Of a DNA stretch of 64,000 nt, positions 35,342-45,651 are shown piece after piece. Position numbers and translations under genes: made by a program. The DNA is taken from assembly GCA_000309945.1 (NCBI GenBank), contig CM001633.1, forward strand, positions 5,434,043-5,498,042. The letters run 5' to 3'. The notes under the pieces are model-generated. The model was not told the DNA's origin. It ran no database searches and saw only the letters and a program-made list of their open reading frames with translations. Every line of letters starts with the position of its first letter. Position 1 is the first letter of the stretch. This DNA comes from Leptolyngbyaceae cyanobacterium JSC-12 (lineage in GTDB: Bacteria > Cyanobacteriota > Cyanobacteriia > Leptolyngbyales > Leptolyngbyaceae).

Positions 35342-36250
35342 CTACCAGCCTTTGGCTAGTGCCTGATACCCAATTAGTTTATAAACCAACTTGGCGGCTG
35401 TGAACTCTGAAACTACCGAATCAGCAATTGGTGCTAGTTCCATCACATCCGCACCAATCACATCATGCTGCTCAAACACTTGCTGCAAAAACGTGAGCAA
35501 GGCAAACCAGTGCAAGCCGCCAGGCTCCGGAGTCCCTACACCAGGTATCAGAGTTGGGTCAATTCCATCCAGATCAATGGTGAGAAACACTTTTTCAGTT
35601 TGAATCCCAGCCAGAGCACGATCCATCCAGTTGGGTTGGAGAGCAATTTCTCGTGCCCGAATCACAGTGAGTTGCTTTTCGCGGATGAGATCGGCTTCTT
35701 CTTTACAAATACTGCGAATGCCAATTTGCACTGTGGGCAATCCCATATCAACGACCCGCTTCATCACGCAGGCATGGTTATGAATGGAGCCTTCGTATTC
35801 ATGGCGCAAATCCCCATGAGCATCGATTTGTACAACGGTAAATGCTTCGTTAGGGTAGGCTTGCTGATAGGCTGCAACTACGCCAGCCGTAATGCTATGT
35901 TCGCCGCCCAGGGCAATGACAAATTTACCGTCTGCAATCAGATTAGCGACGGTTGCCTGAGTGACTTGCAACATGGCTTCAGACGGCACTTTGTGCCCAT
36001 TGCGGGTATCCGCGATCGCAGCGGCTGTGTAAATACCAACTTCCCACATTTCGCGATCGTGGTCATCATCATAATATTCAACTTGTTGGGAGGCATCTAA
36101 GATAGCGGCTGGGCCATGCTCACAGCCACGCCGATAGGTAGTCGTTGCCTCGAAAGGGATGGGCAGGATCACAACCCGAGCACGAGCATAATCCGCTGCA
36201 ACATCCGGACCTAAAAATGGAACAGAAGACACTAATGTTTGCACTGGCAT
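35342..36250 (-). CDS. speB: agmatinase/ureohydrolase
   Basis: About 302 residues from MPVQTLVSSVPFLGPDVAAD; the frame extends to 36274. The binuclear manganese site is visible: GGEHSITAG, DAHGDLRHEYEGSIHNHACV and LTIDLDGIDPTLIPGVGTPE. These fit the agmatinase branch, which hydrolyses agmatine to putrescine and urea. A guanidinobutyrase or similar activity cannot be excluded. Monocistronic. Confidence 0.88.
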   Translation of the reverse strand: MPVQTLVSSVPFLGPDVAADYARARVVILPIPFEATTTYRRGCEHGPAAILDASQQVEYYDDDHDREMWEVGIYTAAAIADTRNGHKVPSEAMLQVTQATVANLIADGKFVIALGGEHSITAGVVAAYQQAYPNEAFTVVQIDAHGDLRHEYEGSIHNHACVMKRVVDMGLPTVQIGIRSICKEEADLIREKQLTVIRAREIALQPNWMDRALAGIQTEKVFLTIDLDGIDPTLIPGVGTPEPGGLHWFALLTFLQQVFEQHDVIGADVMELAPIADSVVSEFTAAKLVYKLIGYQALAKGW

Positions 36251-36329
36251 GGACACAACCCAATGAAGCACCATCCAATGCTGACATACTTTTTGCCTGG
36301 ATTGCTACCAGAGTTATTTCAACAACAGT

Positions 36330-36860
36330 TTAGTTTGCACCAGTGATCACAATTTTGTCGGCTTTAACTCGCACCGAACCTTCAAATGAAGTGGTCTTTC
36401 CGGGCTTCAATTCTTCGTCTAACACGCGAGCACGACCAGTATCAATCAGCTTCCAATTTGAGGCATCTTTTCGCTGATAGGCTTTGAAATTGATATAGGA
36501 AATACCCATTGCCTTGCCAGATTTGTTTCTGATTGAGCCGAGCAGAATGCCATTGTCAAAATTCAATTCCGAGAAATCTAATTTCTGCTTTACATCCGAC
36601 TTTACTTCAATTGGTATAGTATCAGCAGGTTCCACGTTTCTAGTTCTTGTAGTTCTTGTAGCATTGCCGCTATTGTTCTTAGACGACACACCTGGGGTTT
36701 GTTTGCAATAGCTATTCAGGTTAATCACCTGACCATAAACGGTTCTTTCATAGCAAAAATAATTGGGTTCACTGGGTAAAGCGCTGACAATCTCAGTCGC
36801 ACTAAAGGAAACCGCTAGAGACGAAACAGCGATCGCCCAATGAAATGGTCTTCCTGCCAT
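36330..36860 (-). CDS. secreted hypothetical protein (FxLYD-like)
   Basis: About 176 residues from MAGRPFHWAIAVSSLAVSFS, which looks like a signal peptide. The mature part has two cysteines (FCYERTVYGQVINLNSYCKQ), a Ser/Thr/Asn linker, then a beta-sandwich: LDFSELNFDNGILLGSIRNK, GISYINFKAYQRKDASNWKL and LKPGKTTSFEGSVRVKADKI, similar in pattern to FxLYD/DUF domains. Likely periplasmic. Function unknown. Confidence 0.65.
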   Translation of the reverse strand: MAGRPFHWAIAVSSLAVSFSATEIVSALPSEPNYFCYERTVYGQVINLNSYCKQTPGVSSKNNSGNATRTTRTRNVEPADTIPIEVKSDVKQKLDFSELNFDNGILLGSIRNKSGKAMGISYINFKAYQRKDASNWKLIDTGRARVLDEELKPGKTTSFEGSVRVKADKIVITGAN

Positions 36861-36975
36861 ACCAATTTCCTCATTTGCCTCAATCGAATGAACTAAATTT
36901 AGAGTGCCCTTGAACAAATATCAGGCACCACATCTACTCATTCATTCTTCAAAACAAATTCGAAAAATCCGGTAA

Positions 36976-37815
36976 CTATGCAGCCGGTTTTGTCGTTACT
37001 TGAGGGGGTTTTTCACCCACTGAGCGAGCCACTTCCACACCATTTTCTTCCAAAATGACAACAGGTTCGGAACCATCACCCATTTCAATCCGCTTCACCA
37101 GTACTTTTCCACCTGAAATCCGCTGTCCAGGGCTAACATAACGGCTGGTTGCATCTCCTGGCGCTACCACTATCGCTTGTGGTGTGCGCCCAACGACAAC
37201 TACACCCGTCACTTCAACAGCTTGAGCATTATCAGTGGAGGGTTTAGGGGGCAGTGCTGCCACAGGTCGGCTAGGAGGCAGGCTAAAACCCAGGGGTGCA
37301 TCCTGAGCTTTGGGAATGGAAGGTGTTTCCACTTCTTTTTTGGGCGCTCCAGCCTGTCCGGTTTTAGGAATCCCAGGGAAACCGGGACGGGTAGCCGTTG
37401 TGCCAGGTTGGGCTGTTGTCCCTGTTGTCCCCGCAGGACGGTTGGCAGGAAGTTGAGAAACCTGCGGAACGGGCTTGGTGTTAGTCGTGAGTTTTGGTAA
37501 CTCAGGTGGCAGAGTGGCAAAGGGATCGCTATTCTGGTTTGCCTTAATTTCTGCTTTCACCTGCTTCTGGCGTTCCTGGGCATTCGTTGGCGGAATTAAT
37601 CCTGGAACAGGCTGAGCAGGGTTTTGGGTAGTGAGGGTTTGAGCTGCAGCCGGAGAGGGACTGGCATTCGGGAATGGGCTGGGGGCAGGGCTGGCTGCAA
37701 CCGTGGGGCTAGGCGTAGGGGATGTTGCTGCTGGTGGCGGAGTTTCCTCAGATGCACATCCCACGATCGCCAGAGTCAACATTCCAGCTAATGCTGCTAG
37801 CCAATTCCGCTGCAT
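36976..37815 (-). CDS. lipoprotein with PilP-like C-terminal domain
   Basis: About 279 residues from MQRNWLAALAGMLTLAIVGC; the lipobox Cys is residue 20. A long Pro/Ala/Thr-rich segment follows (about 25-190), then a small beta domain (EVTGVVVVGRTPQAIVVAPG, SRYVSPGQRISGGKVLVKRI, EPVVILEENGVEVARSVG) that resembles the pilus-assembly PilP periplasmic domain. Probably envelope-anchored. A link to type IV pili is inference; no pil genes are near. Confidence 0.7.
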   Translation of the reverse strand: MQRNWLAALAGMLTLAIVGCASEETPPPAATSPTPSPTVAASPAPSPFPNASPSPAAAQTLTTQNPAQPVPGLIPPTNAQERQKQVKAEIKANQNSDPFATLPPELPKLTTNTKPVPQVSQLPANRPAGTTGTTAQPGTTATRPGFPGIPKTGQAGAPKKEVETPSIPKAQDAPLGFSLPPSRPVAALPPKPSTDNAQAVEVTGVVVVGRTPQAIVVAPGDATSRYVSPGQRISGGKVLVKRIEMGDGSEPVVILEENGVEVARSVGEKPPQVTTKPAA

Positions 37816-38026
37816 AATTATTCCCTCCCAAAACACGTTAATTCCAAGATAACTCTAAGATGATTCGTCTGTCTAAATCCAGGTTAATCAGGGGGAATTG
37901 ATACCAGGAAAAATCGTAAAAAGCAGGCAATTTGCCGTTGATGTAGCAGAAACCACTGCGCTACGAATACTCTAGAAAAGATAGTTAAAAGTATTCCTGG
38001 CAGACTGAATTGTTTGGGTCACACAA

Positions 38027-38872
38027 ATGGAATTAAAAGAGCGCCTGCGATCGCACCTGCTACAAATTGTGAGGGAACGGGATCCTTATCTCGCAACCGA
38101 AGGACATTTCTATGTTCAACACTATATTCACAATCAACTACAGCAATGGGGCAAGGTAGAAGTTCACGCATTTACCCATCAGCAGCGGACTCATACCAAC
38201 TTAGTATTGAACTTGCCTGCCCGAAACACATCCACTCAGCCGCCCATTTTGATTGGTGCTCACTATGACGCTGTACCTGGAACTCCCGGAGCTGATGATA
38301 ATGCTACTGGAGTTGCTGTCCTCTTAGAACTAGCACGGGCATTTTCGCACCAACCCACAAACTATCCTGTGCGTTTCGTTGCTTTTGATCTAGAAGAATA
38401 TGGGTTGATTGGTAGCGCTCGCTATGCAGAAAATTTGCATCAACAAAGGCAAAAACTACGCCTCATGCTGTCCCTAGAAATGCTGGGCTACTGCACCCAT
38501 ACACCCAATTCTCAACGGTATCCTGTAGCAGCTATGCAAGCAATTTATCCCAGCACTGGAAACTTTATTGGGTTAATTGGCAACCTTCCAACCATTCCCG
38601 ATTTGCTCCACTTTAATCGGGCAATTTCGCAGGCAGGTGCGTCTAGCCAATGGCTCCCTGTCGGAATGCGTGGAACCATGATTCGAGCAACGCGATTAAG
38701 CGACCATGCACCATTTTGGGATCGAGGTTACCGGGCAATCATGGTGACAGATACAGCGTTTATGCGAAACCCCCACTATCACCAAACCAGCGATCGCCTG
38801 GAAACACTGGATCTGGATTTTCTCACAAAAATTTGTCAGGGACTTACTAGGGGAATTTGGACATTGAAGTAG
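38027..38872 (+). CDS. M28 family zinc peptidase
   Basis: A 281-residue protein. Metal ligands: ILIGAHYDAVPGTPGADDNA (His, Asp), then FVAFDLEEYGLIGSARYAEN (Glu-Glu) and DHAPFWDRGYRAIMVTDTAF, NPHYHQTSDRLETLDLDFL. This is the aminopeptidase Y/M28 family, lacking a signal peptide. It probably trims peptides or cyclises N-terminal glutamine. Substrate unknown. Confidence 0.88.
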   Translation: MELKERLRSHLLQIVRERDPYLATEGHFYVQHYIHNQLQQWGKVEVHAFTHQQRTHTNLVLNLPARNTSTQPPILIGAHYDAVPGTPGADDNATGVAVLLELARAFSHQPTNYPVRFVAFDLEEYGLIGSARYAENLHQQRQKLRLMLSLEMLGYCTHTPNSQRYPVAAMQAIYPSTGNFIGLIGNLPTIPDLLHFNRAISQAGASSQWLPVGMRGTMIRATRLSDHAPFWDRGYRAIMVTDTAFMRNPHYHQTSDRLETLDLDFLTKICQGLTRGIWTLK

Positions 38873-39292
38873 ATTGTTGAGAATTGCAACAACCCTGTTT
38901 AGAAGGAGAAAGCCATTTGTCAACTCTATAGATTTCCTAATTCAGATTTCCTAATTCAAGTAGGACATTTTTAAAGGGCTATTCGCTCCGCAACAAATCT
39001 TAATAATAATTGAAAATTAGATTTTCTCGACTTCTCCTGACTGCAAAATTTTCGAAAAGTAATAGAGCGATCAAAAAATGATTGCGATTGGCAAATCAGT
39101 TTCGTATTCTAGGTTTGACTATTTCTATTAGCGATATTCTCAAAAACATTTCAAGCTCATTTTTCACAAATAAATTCACAAATAAAATATTCATTGAAAT
39201 ATTATTGCCAGTAAATTAGTTGTAGCTTCCTTATTCACTTCTCAGTGAGGATATGTAGAGAGTTGCACTTGCAAAATACGGAGACCCCCAGC
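38873..39292. other. 420-bp AT-rich spacer with a short tandem repeat
   Basis: No gene is seen. AGATTTCCTAATTC occurs twice in tandem at 38930-38957. The right part presumably holds the promoter of the MORN gene. Confidence 0.5.
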
Positions 39293-40081
39293 ATGAGGAA
39301 TTACTCAATGGTACGACTTCACTCATTCGCAGCTAGAATAACGTTTACTTTTTTGAGTACAGCCATGGCTGTTAGCTACTCAACATCAGCTCAAGCAGCT
39401 TACGGATTCATTGACCTCGCAGATGGGTGGAAATGTGAAGGGCAATTTAGAGGCAACACAGGGCAGGGAATTTGTGTACGGCGGGAAGAGGTGGATCCAG
39501 GCAGCCCATACAAATACTACCGGGGAGATGTGAGGAACGGCACCTTCGATGGAAGGGGGGTACTCGTTTACGAGAATGACGATCGCTACGAAGGACAAAT
39601 GCGAAATGGCCGCCCCAACGGCAAAGGAACGTTTATAGAAGTGGCAAACAATCGCCGCTATCAGGGGGATTTCCGCAACGGAGAATTTCACGGGCAGGGC
39701 ACATATACCTTTGCCGACGGTAGCCGTTACATTGGGCAGTTTGCAGGCGGGCAACCACATGGGACAGGAACGTTTACCTTCTACGAAAATGGCAAGGTTT
39801 CTTACACTTACACCGGACGTTTTTACCTGGGTGTCATTAACGGCAACGGTACCGTAACAAGCGCCAATGGTGTGCGGTGTACTGGCGTGTTTTTCAGCAA
39901 CACCTTAGCGGGTAAAGGCACCTGTACCTATCCACGGGGAAGTGCGTTCAAAACCTATACGGGAGAATTGAAAAATGGGCTTCCCGATGGTCGAGGCACA
40001 GTTGTTTATGAAAATGGCAAACGTTATACGGGGGAATTTCGCGGTGGAGCGCCTGGACTTTCAACAGAGCGGGGATCATAA
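39293..40081 (+). CDS. secreted MORN-repeat protein
   Basis: About 262 residues. The ATG at 39293 is used here; those at 39245 and 39308 are alternatives, and the signal peptide (VRLHSFAARITFTFLSTAMA, then SYSTSAQA) fits either of the last two. The rest is a series of MORN repeats: YRGDVRNGTFDGRGVLVYEN, YEGQMRNGRPNGKGTFIEVA, YQGDFRNGEFHGQGTYTFAD, YIGQFAGGQPHGTGTFTFYE, and further ones to YTGEFRGGAP. MORN repeats form beta-hairpin ribbons. An extracytoplasmic structural or binding role is likely. Confidence 0.82.
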   Translation: MRNYSMVRLHSFAARITFTFLSTAMAVSYSTSAQAAYGFIDLADGWKCEGQFRGNTGQGICVRREEVDPGSPYKYYRGDVRNGTFDGRGVLVYENDDRYEGQMRNGRPNGKGTFIEVANNRRYQGDFRNGEFHGQGTYTFADGSRYIGQFAGGQPHGTGTFTFYENGKVSYTYTGRFYLGVINGNGTVTSANGVRCTGVFFSNTLAGKGTCTYPRGSAFKTYTGELKNGLPDGRGTVVYENGKRYTGEFRGGAPGLSTERGS

Positions 40082-40155
40082 CTCATTCAGGTTGAGGCGA
40101 CCTGCAACAAGTTCGATAACCCTTTTCAGCCAAATAGGTTCGGAGGAAAAAAGAG

Positions 40156-43100
40156 CTAGGAGTTTGAAGAAAGAACCAGGGATGGACAGGCGCTTGGAGT
40201 CAAGCGCAGGTAGCGTAAGCACTCTTCGGAGGTGAGCTGGCGAGGACTGCGATCGCGTGCCAGTTCTAATAGCCCCTCCCAATTGGCTGCCCACAAATGT
40301 ACTATTCCTGTACTACCAAGGGTTGCAATTTGTTGACCATCTGGACTGAAGGCAACCTGTTTGATCACCTCTTGAGCAGCAGTAGCCCGAACAGGTCGTA
40401 AAGTTGCCCGCTCAACCCCCGTGTTGGCATCCCATAGTCTCGCTGTTCCATCAGCACTGGCTGTCACTAACCACTGTCCATCCGGGCTGAAACTTCCATC
40501 TAACACCGCACCTCGATGTCCTGCCAAAATCACCTGCAATGCTCCTGTGTTAGCATCAAGAATTCTGGCAGTACTATCCAGACTGGTTGTGAGAATTCGC
40601 TGACCATTTGGACTAAATTGAGCACTGGTAACCACGTCCGAGTGTGCCAGCGTGCGAACTAGTGCACCGGAGGATGTATCCCAAATGCGAGCCGTTCGAT
40701 CCCAACTAGCACTAATAATTTGTTTTCCATCTGGACTGAAGTGTACATGCTCAATTGAGGCTTCGTGCCCTTTGAGTTGATGCACCAGTTGCCCAGATGC
40801 CAAATCCCAAACATGCAAGGTTTTGTCTACTCCAGCGCCCACCAACATTTGCCCATCCTGGCTAAAAGCTAAGCGATGGATGGTACTTGCCTGGGATGGA
40901 TGGGACACTGCTTGAGCAGATGTTTTTGGTATTGGGATTGCTGGTTGCAATGTATACAAGCGAGTCAGGGAATGATCCGGCTGCATCTGCCAAACTTCAA
41001 TTAAGTTCTGATCGGTTGTGATCGCAAACCGTTTCCCATCACTGCTGGCAAAAATCCCTGTTAATCGGGCGTCTGAGGTAATTGGCTCACCTAACTTGCC
41101 AGCAATCGAGGTGGGCTGGACGATAGTTGCGATCGAGGGAGTTGAAGTATTGGTTCTGGATCTCAGTTGCCAGCGCCGAAAGCTACCGTCACTTCCCAGT
41201 GCCAACAGTCCATTATCAGGTTGAAAGCTTGTCGATTGGATAGCTACATTTGGTAGGTCGAGTGAGGGCAATTCTCCACCTAATGTTGTTGTCCATAAAC
41301 GCATCGTTCCATCTGCGCTAACTGTAGCAATCAAGGAACCGTCTTGGCTGGGCTGAATGGCTGTGATCGTGCCAGTGTGTCCCTTTAAGCTACCAAGCTC
41401 TCGCCCAGTGGCTGCATCTCGAATCGCAGCATTGTGGGGAGCAGGATGTCCAGCGATGATGATCTGTTGACTGTCAGGGGTGAAGGCGATCGCGCCTCGT
41501 TGCCTTTCTGCTTTGCCTGGTAGATTGTCAGCCGACTGTCCAACAGTCCACTCCATCCCAGATTGCAGATTCTTAACAACAACCCGTCCATTTGCGCTGA
41601 GAGCCGCTAATCGTTGACCATCAGGGCTGAACATCAGGCTGGGTGCGACAAGTGGGAAGGGCTTTGAGGAATTTTGGCTAGATTCAGTAATTGTTTGGAG
41701 TAGTTTCCCAGTTTGAGTATGCCAGAGACGAATTTCACCCTGCGGGTTTGCAATTGCAATCCATTGAGCATCCGGGCTAAGAACGGCGCTTTCAACGAAA
41801 CCAATTTTGCTTAGTAGACGCTGCGGTCGATTAGTTGGTACTTGCAGCACCATCACAGTTTGCGCTTCAGCCACAAGTAATTGGGTGCCGTCCGCGCTAA
41901 ATTGCAAACTCTTGATGAGTCCAGGTTGAGTTCTCTCAGCCCGGAGTTTCCCTGTAGCAATCTCCCAGATTTTGACGGTGTTACCGCTGCTGGCAGCAAT
42001 CAACTGACCCGTTGGATCAATCGCAAACTGCGAGATTGCAGCCGGAAAAGCACCTAATCGATGCTGTAATTCACCCGTTTCAACAGACCAAATCCGAACT
42101 TCAACCGCACCCTGAGCAACTGCGGCTAACCAGTTGCCATCGGCACTAAAAGCAAGAGTAGCTGGAGTTGGAAAAACAGCCACAGCGCGATCGCGTTGTT
42201 CCGTAGATTCTCCCTGCAAAACCCGTTGAACTCGCCGATCTGCAAACGACCAGAGGCGAATTGTTCCCTGAGTATCTAACGTGGCAAGGGATTGGTAATT
42301 GGGACTAAAGGCGACCTGTTGCAGAGCAACATTATCTGCTTGGAGGGTGGCCTGTAGCCGGACCTGTTGCAGAGCTGCTCGCAAACTGGCCTCTGCTTCG
42401 TAAGTACGCCCCTGTTCAGCCGCAAGTCGACTGATCAACAAAGCAGTTGTTGAATCGCTATCCGGTTCTTGCAGAATGGATTGAGCGATCGCCGACCACT
42501 GCCGCGATGTCGCCACTTGAAGTTGAAAATTTTTTTCGGTTTGACTTTTGTCTGCAACCCGGTACTGAGCAAACGTAATACCCAAAGCAACCATCAACGT
42601 ACAGGGAACCGAAACCTGCAGTACCCGCAATTCCCGTTTTGTTCGGCGAGTTTCTTCACGGCTCACTGCAATATATCGCTGTGCCAGAGCAGACAACTCA
42701 TCTGAGTAGTGAGTCAAAAAATCTTCCGCATCAAGCAGGCGACTACCCCGTAAAAGGTATTCTGGCGATCGCGTCTGGTCTGCCAGGTTCCATTCCCGTG
42801 CACTCCGCTCAATCTGACGCTGACGGCGAAGCATCTCTCGACTTTCATCCAACCAGGAACGCAATAGCCCCCAATTACGAATCAATGCCTCATGGGCAAT
42901 ATCCACAGTTTCGTGACAGGCGTTGCCGAGCGAGGGCTGAATCGCATTGAAATCTACCACATGCGAAAGACGAGTTACATTCAAGTTGTAGCCTTTCGCC
43001 AGAGATGCCTGCATTTGGGGTAGGGATTGAGTCAGCATTGCAGTTTGTCCAGACTGTGCCGACTTGGTTCGCATCACCTGAGCTAAACGCAGTGCCGTGG

Positions 43101-45000
43101 AAACATTGGCAAATCGCTGATCAACCCGCTCTTGATGACTGCTGATCGGTGTGACCTGGTTTGTTACCACGAGTTTGGCAATTACTAATTTTTCCAGCAC
43201 TCGTTCCACCAATTCAGCCGAAAATCGAGGACTGACCAACTCCGACTTCAACACCCTCCGTCGGGTATCTTCCGTTCCTTCTCCTAACTGAGTCAGTGCA
43301 ATAAAAATCCGCTTTGCAACCCGCTGCTCTTCAGGCGAAAGGCTATAAAAAATCTCGTCTGCTCGCTTTTGCAACGTGCCTCGAACTCCACCCAATTCAG
43401 CGTAAGCATCGAGAGTTAAACGCGGTGGTCCACCGTTGGGGTCTTGATGCCGCCGTTGCCATAGTTCCAGCAGGGTATATTGCAAGAGGGGGAGTTCACC
43501 AGGGGCACCCACAATATCCAGCAAAATGTTGTAGACTAAGTTCGGTTCGCACACTAACCCGACTCGGTTTGCTGGCTTGATGATAGATGCTTTGATTTGT
43601 TCGTAACTGAGCGGTGTCACCATAATCAAGTGTTGCTCAATCTGCTCTGCCAGTCCTTTGTAAAGTAAGCATTTACTAAAAAAGTCAGCCCGCAACACAA
43701 TCACCAGGCTAAATTGATCGCTTGCTTCTCGTGCAGCCGCCAATAAGCAATTGAAAAACCGATGGCGATCGCGGTCAGCATTCGGTCCCTGGCACAGCGT
43801 AAAGATTTCCTCAAACTGATCAATAATCAGCACCATCCGAGTGCTTTTGTTTTCGGCAATCAAACTAGCACGAATCAGTTGCGTCAATCCAGACGTTCCC
43901 TCTTGCAGAAACATCTCAGCACGGCGTAACTGCTCCGCCCGATCTACTGCAGTTGTTGCTGGGTTCATGAAGGCGTTTGCCAGACTTTTCATTGGGTGTT
44001 CAGTGGGGGTAATGACTCGAATTTGCCATTGGTGACTGCCCGATAAGGCTTGCCCACGCTGAAGTTTGTACACTAAGCCAGCCCTGACAAGTGATGATTT
44101 ACCACTACCAGAAGCTCCAACGATGGCAACAAAGTTTTCAGTTCTGAGTTTATTTAGGAGTTGATCAGTGAGGTGTTCTCGCCCAAAAAAGTATTCGGCG
44201 TGTCCTTCTTCAAAAGGTTCCAAGCCTCGGTAAGGGCAGATATCTTGCGAAGAGTTTGATTGTAGTGTCGTTAACGGATTGTGACAGCGGGTTAAAACGA
44301 TTTCGCTACCAGAGTTCTCAAACAAGGGTTGTTGCGATTCACCCTTTAAAGCATTGCTGACCCAATCGGTTAAGGCATAGTTGGTGACAATGCCAGTTGG
44401 TAGGCGACGAGGATCAAGACCATCCAATACTGCCTGAGTGAAAACACTGTACTGTCCGTTTAATGCTTCGTAAGCGGTTTCGTATTCGCGGGAAGCTGCC
44501 ATGAATAGGCGATCAGTGCCTGATTTTGCACCAGGATCTGCTTCTAAAAAGTTCAAGATTTCACCACTGTAACAGCAGTCCAGCAAGATAATCCGTTGTC
44601 GGACTGGGCTTTCTTGCAATAATCGTCGTAGCCAAAAAAGAGATAGCCCGTAGAAATGAGCGTTGGGGTTGGCATCACTGGTTGCTAAATATCCTTCACG
44701 AATGCCAGCTTCTTTCTGTAGACCATGCCCTGAGAAATAGAACAGAGCCGTGTGGGGGATGGTTTCTCCTTTTGGCTTAAAAAGCTTTACTAAGGATGCC
44801 TCCAGTTCCGCTAGCGTTACCGGGGTTCTCACGCCCACTCGTAGCTTTTCAGATTGAATGATTTCGGGAAGCCGGGTCACTCGAAAGTCTCCGTTACTTT
44901 CGAGTTGATGGGCGATCGCCTCCGCATCATGGGCGGGCGCATTCAATGCGGGTAAATACTGATAACTATTAATCCCTACAACTAGGGCATCTCGTAACAT
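40156..45000 (-). CDS. caspase-like (C14) - nSTAND ATPase - WD40 repeat protein
   Basis: A 1614-residue protein. Residues 1-230 are a caspase/metacaspase-like domain with catalytic His92 (FYFSGHG) and Cys143 (LLDCCYSG). Residues 255-700 are an nSTAND1-type P-loop module starting CPYRGLEPFEEGHAEYFFGR, Walker A GASGSGKSSL at about 295 and Walker B-like MVLIIDQFEEIFTLC. A membrane helix follows near 800 (VPCTLMVALGITFAQ). Residues 870-1600 are WD40 repeats (HLWAANWEG, VHFSPDGKQIISASWDRTAR, SFSPDGQWLVTASADGTARL). Such proteins are thought to be signal-activated proteases, perhaps for programmed cell death or defence. Stands alone. Confidence 0.92.
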   Translation of the reverse strand: MLRDALVVGINSYQYLPALNAPAHDAEAIAHQLESNGDFRVTRLPEIIQSEKLRVGVRTPVTLAELEASLVKLFKPKGETIPHTALFYFSGHGLQKEAGIREGYLATSDANPNAHFYGLSLFWLRRLLQESPVRQRIILLDCCYSGEILNFLEADPGAKSGTDRLFMAASREYETAYEALNGQYSVFTQAVLDGLDPRRLPTGIVTNYALTDWVSNALKGESQQPLFENSGSEIVLTRCHNPLTTLQSNSSQDICPYRGLEPFEEGHAEYFFGREHLTDQLLNKLRTENFVAIVGASGSGKSSLVRAGLVYKLQRGQALSGSHQWQIRVITPTEHPMKSLANAFMNPATTAVDRAEQLRRAEMFLQEGTSGLTQLIRASLIAENKSTRMVLIIDQFEEIFTLCQGPNADRDRHRFFNCLLAAAREASDQFSLVIVLRADFFSKCLLYKGLAEQIEQHLIMVTPLSYEQIKASIIKPANRVGLVCEPNLVYNILLDIVGAPGELPLLQYTLLELWQRRHQDPNGGPPRLTLDAYAELGGVRGTLQKRADEIFYSLSPEEQRVAKRIFIALTQLGEGTEDTRRRVLKSELVSPRFSAELVERVLEKLVIAKLVVTNQVTPISSHQERVDQRFANVSTALRLAQVMRTKSAQSGQTAMLTQSLPQMQASLAKGYNLNVTRLSHVVDFNAIQPSLGNACHETVDIAHEALIRNWGLLRSWLDESREMLRRQRQIERSAREWNLADQTRSPEYLLRGSRLLDAEDFLTHYSDELSALAQRYIAVSREETRRTKRELRVLQVSVPCTLMVALGITFAQYRVADKSQTEKNFQLQVATSRQWSAIAQSILQEPDSDSTTALLISRLAAEQGRTYEAEASLRAALQQVRLQATLQADNVALQQVAFSPNYQSLATLDTQGTIRLWSFADRRVQRVLQGESTEQRDRAVAVFPTPATLAFSADGNWLAAVAQGAVEVRIWSVETGELQHRLGAFPAAISQFAIDPTGQLIAASSGNTVKIWEIATGKLRAERTQPGLIKSLQFSADGTQLLVAEAQTVMVLQVPTNRPQRLLSKIGFVESAVLSPDAQWIAIANPQGEIRLWHTQTGKLLQTITESSQNSSKPFPLVAPSLMFSPDGQRLAALSANGRVVVKNLQSGMEWTVGQSADNLPGKAERQRGAIAFTPDSQQIIIAGHPAPHNAAIRDAATGRELGSLKGHTGTITAIQPSQDGSLIATVSADGTMRLWTTTLGGELPSLDLPNVAIQSTSFQPDNGLLALGSDGSFRRWQLRSRTNTSTPSIATIVQPTSIAGKLGEPITSDARLTGIFASSDGKRFAITTDQNLIEVWQMQPDHSLTRLYTLQPAIPIPKTSAQAVSHPSQASTIHRLAFSQDGQMLVGAGVDKTLHVWDLASGQLVHQLKGHEASIEHVHFSPDGKQIISASWDRTARIWDTSSGALVRTLAHSDVVTSAQFSPNGQRILTTSLDSTARILDANTGALQVILAGHRGAVLDGSFSPDGQWLVTASADGTARLWDANTGVERATLRPVRATAAQEVIKQVAFSPDGQQIATLGSTGIVHLWAANWEGLLELARDRSPRQLTSEECLRYLRLTPSACPSLVLSSNS

Positions 45001-45651
45001 TCCTATTTCTCCAATCTAAAAGAGCTTTAAAGGCGTACAAATTGCTCGAAGGTTGCATCATCATCTCAAGTGGTGGTTATTAAAGAGGAACGACTGCGTT
45101 TACTGTCCTGAATCAATTGATTGGTAACCAGCTTGCTTACTCTAGCTAGCAATGCAGGTAATCGCATCAAGCGTTTCATCCCGTTGAAAGCAAAGTAGTT
45201 GTCTTTTTGAACAAAGCAATTCACGCATATTTGAAGTATCAAAGCTAGTAAGACAGGTTTTTTGAAAACCCTTAGCCTAAAACTAATTGAATTATTTTTA
45301 TCTGTAAAAGGGGGTGAGACCCTTTAACAAGAAGGTTTTTAGGATTTTATATAAAGTCTTATCTTTTTAATTGTGCCCATCTAAAAATGAATCGATCGCC
45401 AAACTTTTCCAATTCAAGACATAGAATAATCACGAATCAAAATTTAGATGGTAGCGTAATCGAATAATTACTGAAAAAGAAGAGAATTGTCGGCAGTTTG
45501 AGCCTTTCTGCTCCGTGTAAACACGTATCTAGTACCTCATGACCTGTAAGTAGAGAGGCGATCGCTAAAAATAAAGCCTCGAAGCCGATTTGGAGAAGCG
45601 ATAATAGAGCAATCTGAATTTACGAGTAGCGTCCGTCGGAGAACAGCATTA
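45001..45651. other. 651-bp AT-rich divergent intergenic region
   Basis: Between the minus-strand caspase gene and plus-strand sppA. A hairpin AAAGGG / CCCTTT lies at about 45306-45325. No gene, tRNA or conserved repeat was recognised. Confidence 0.5.
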
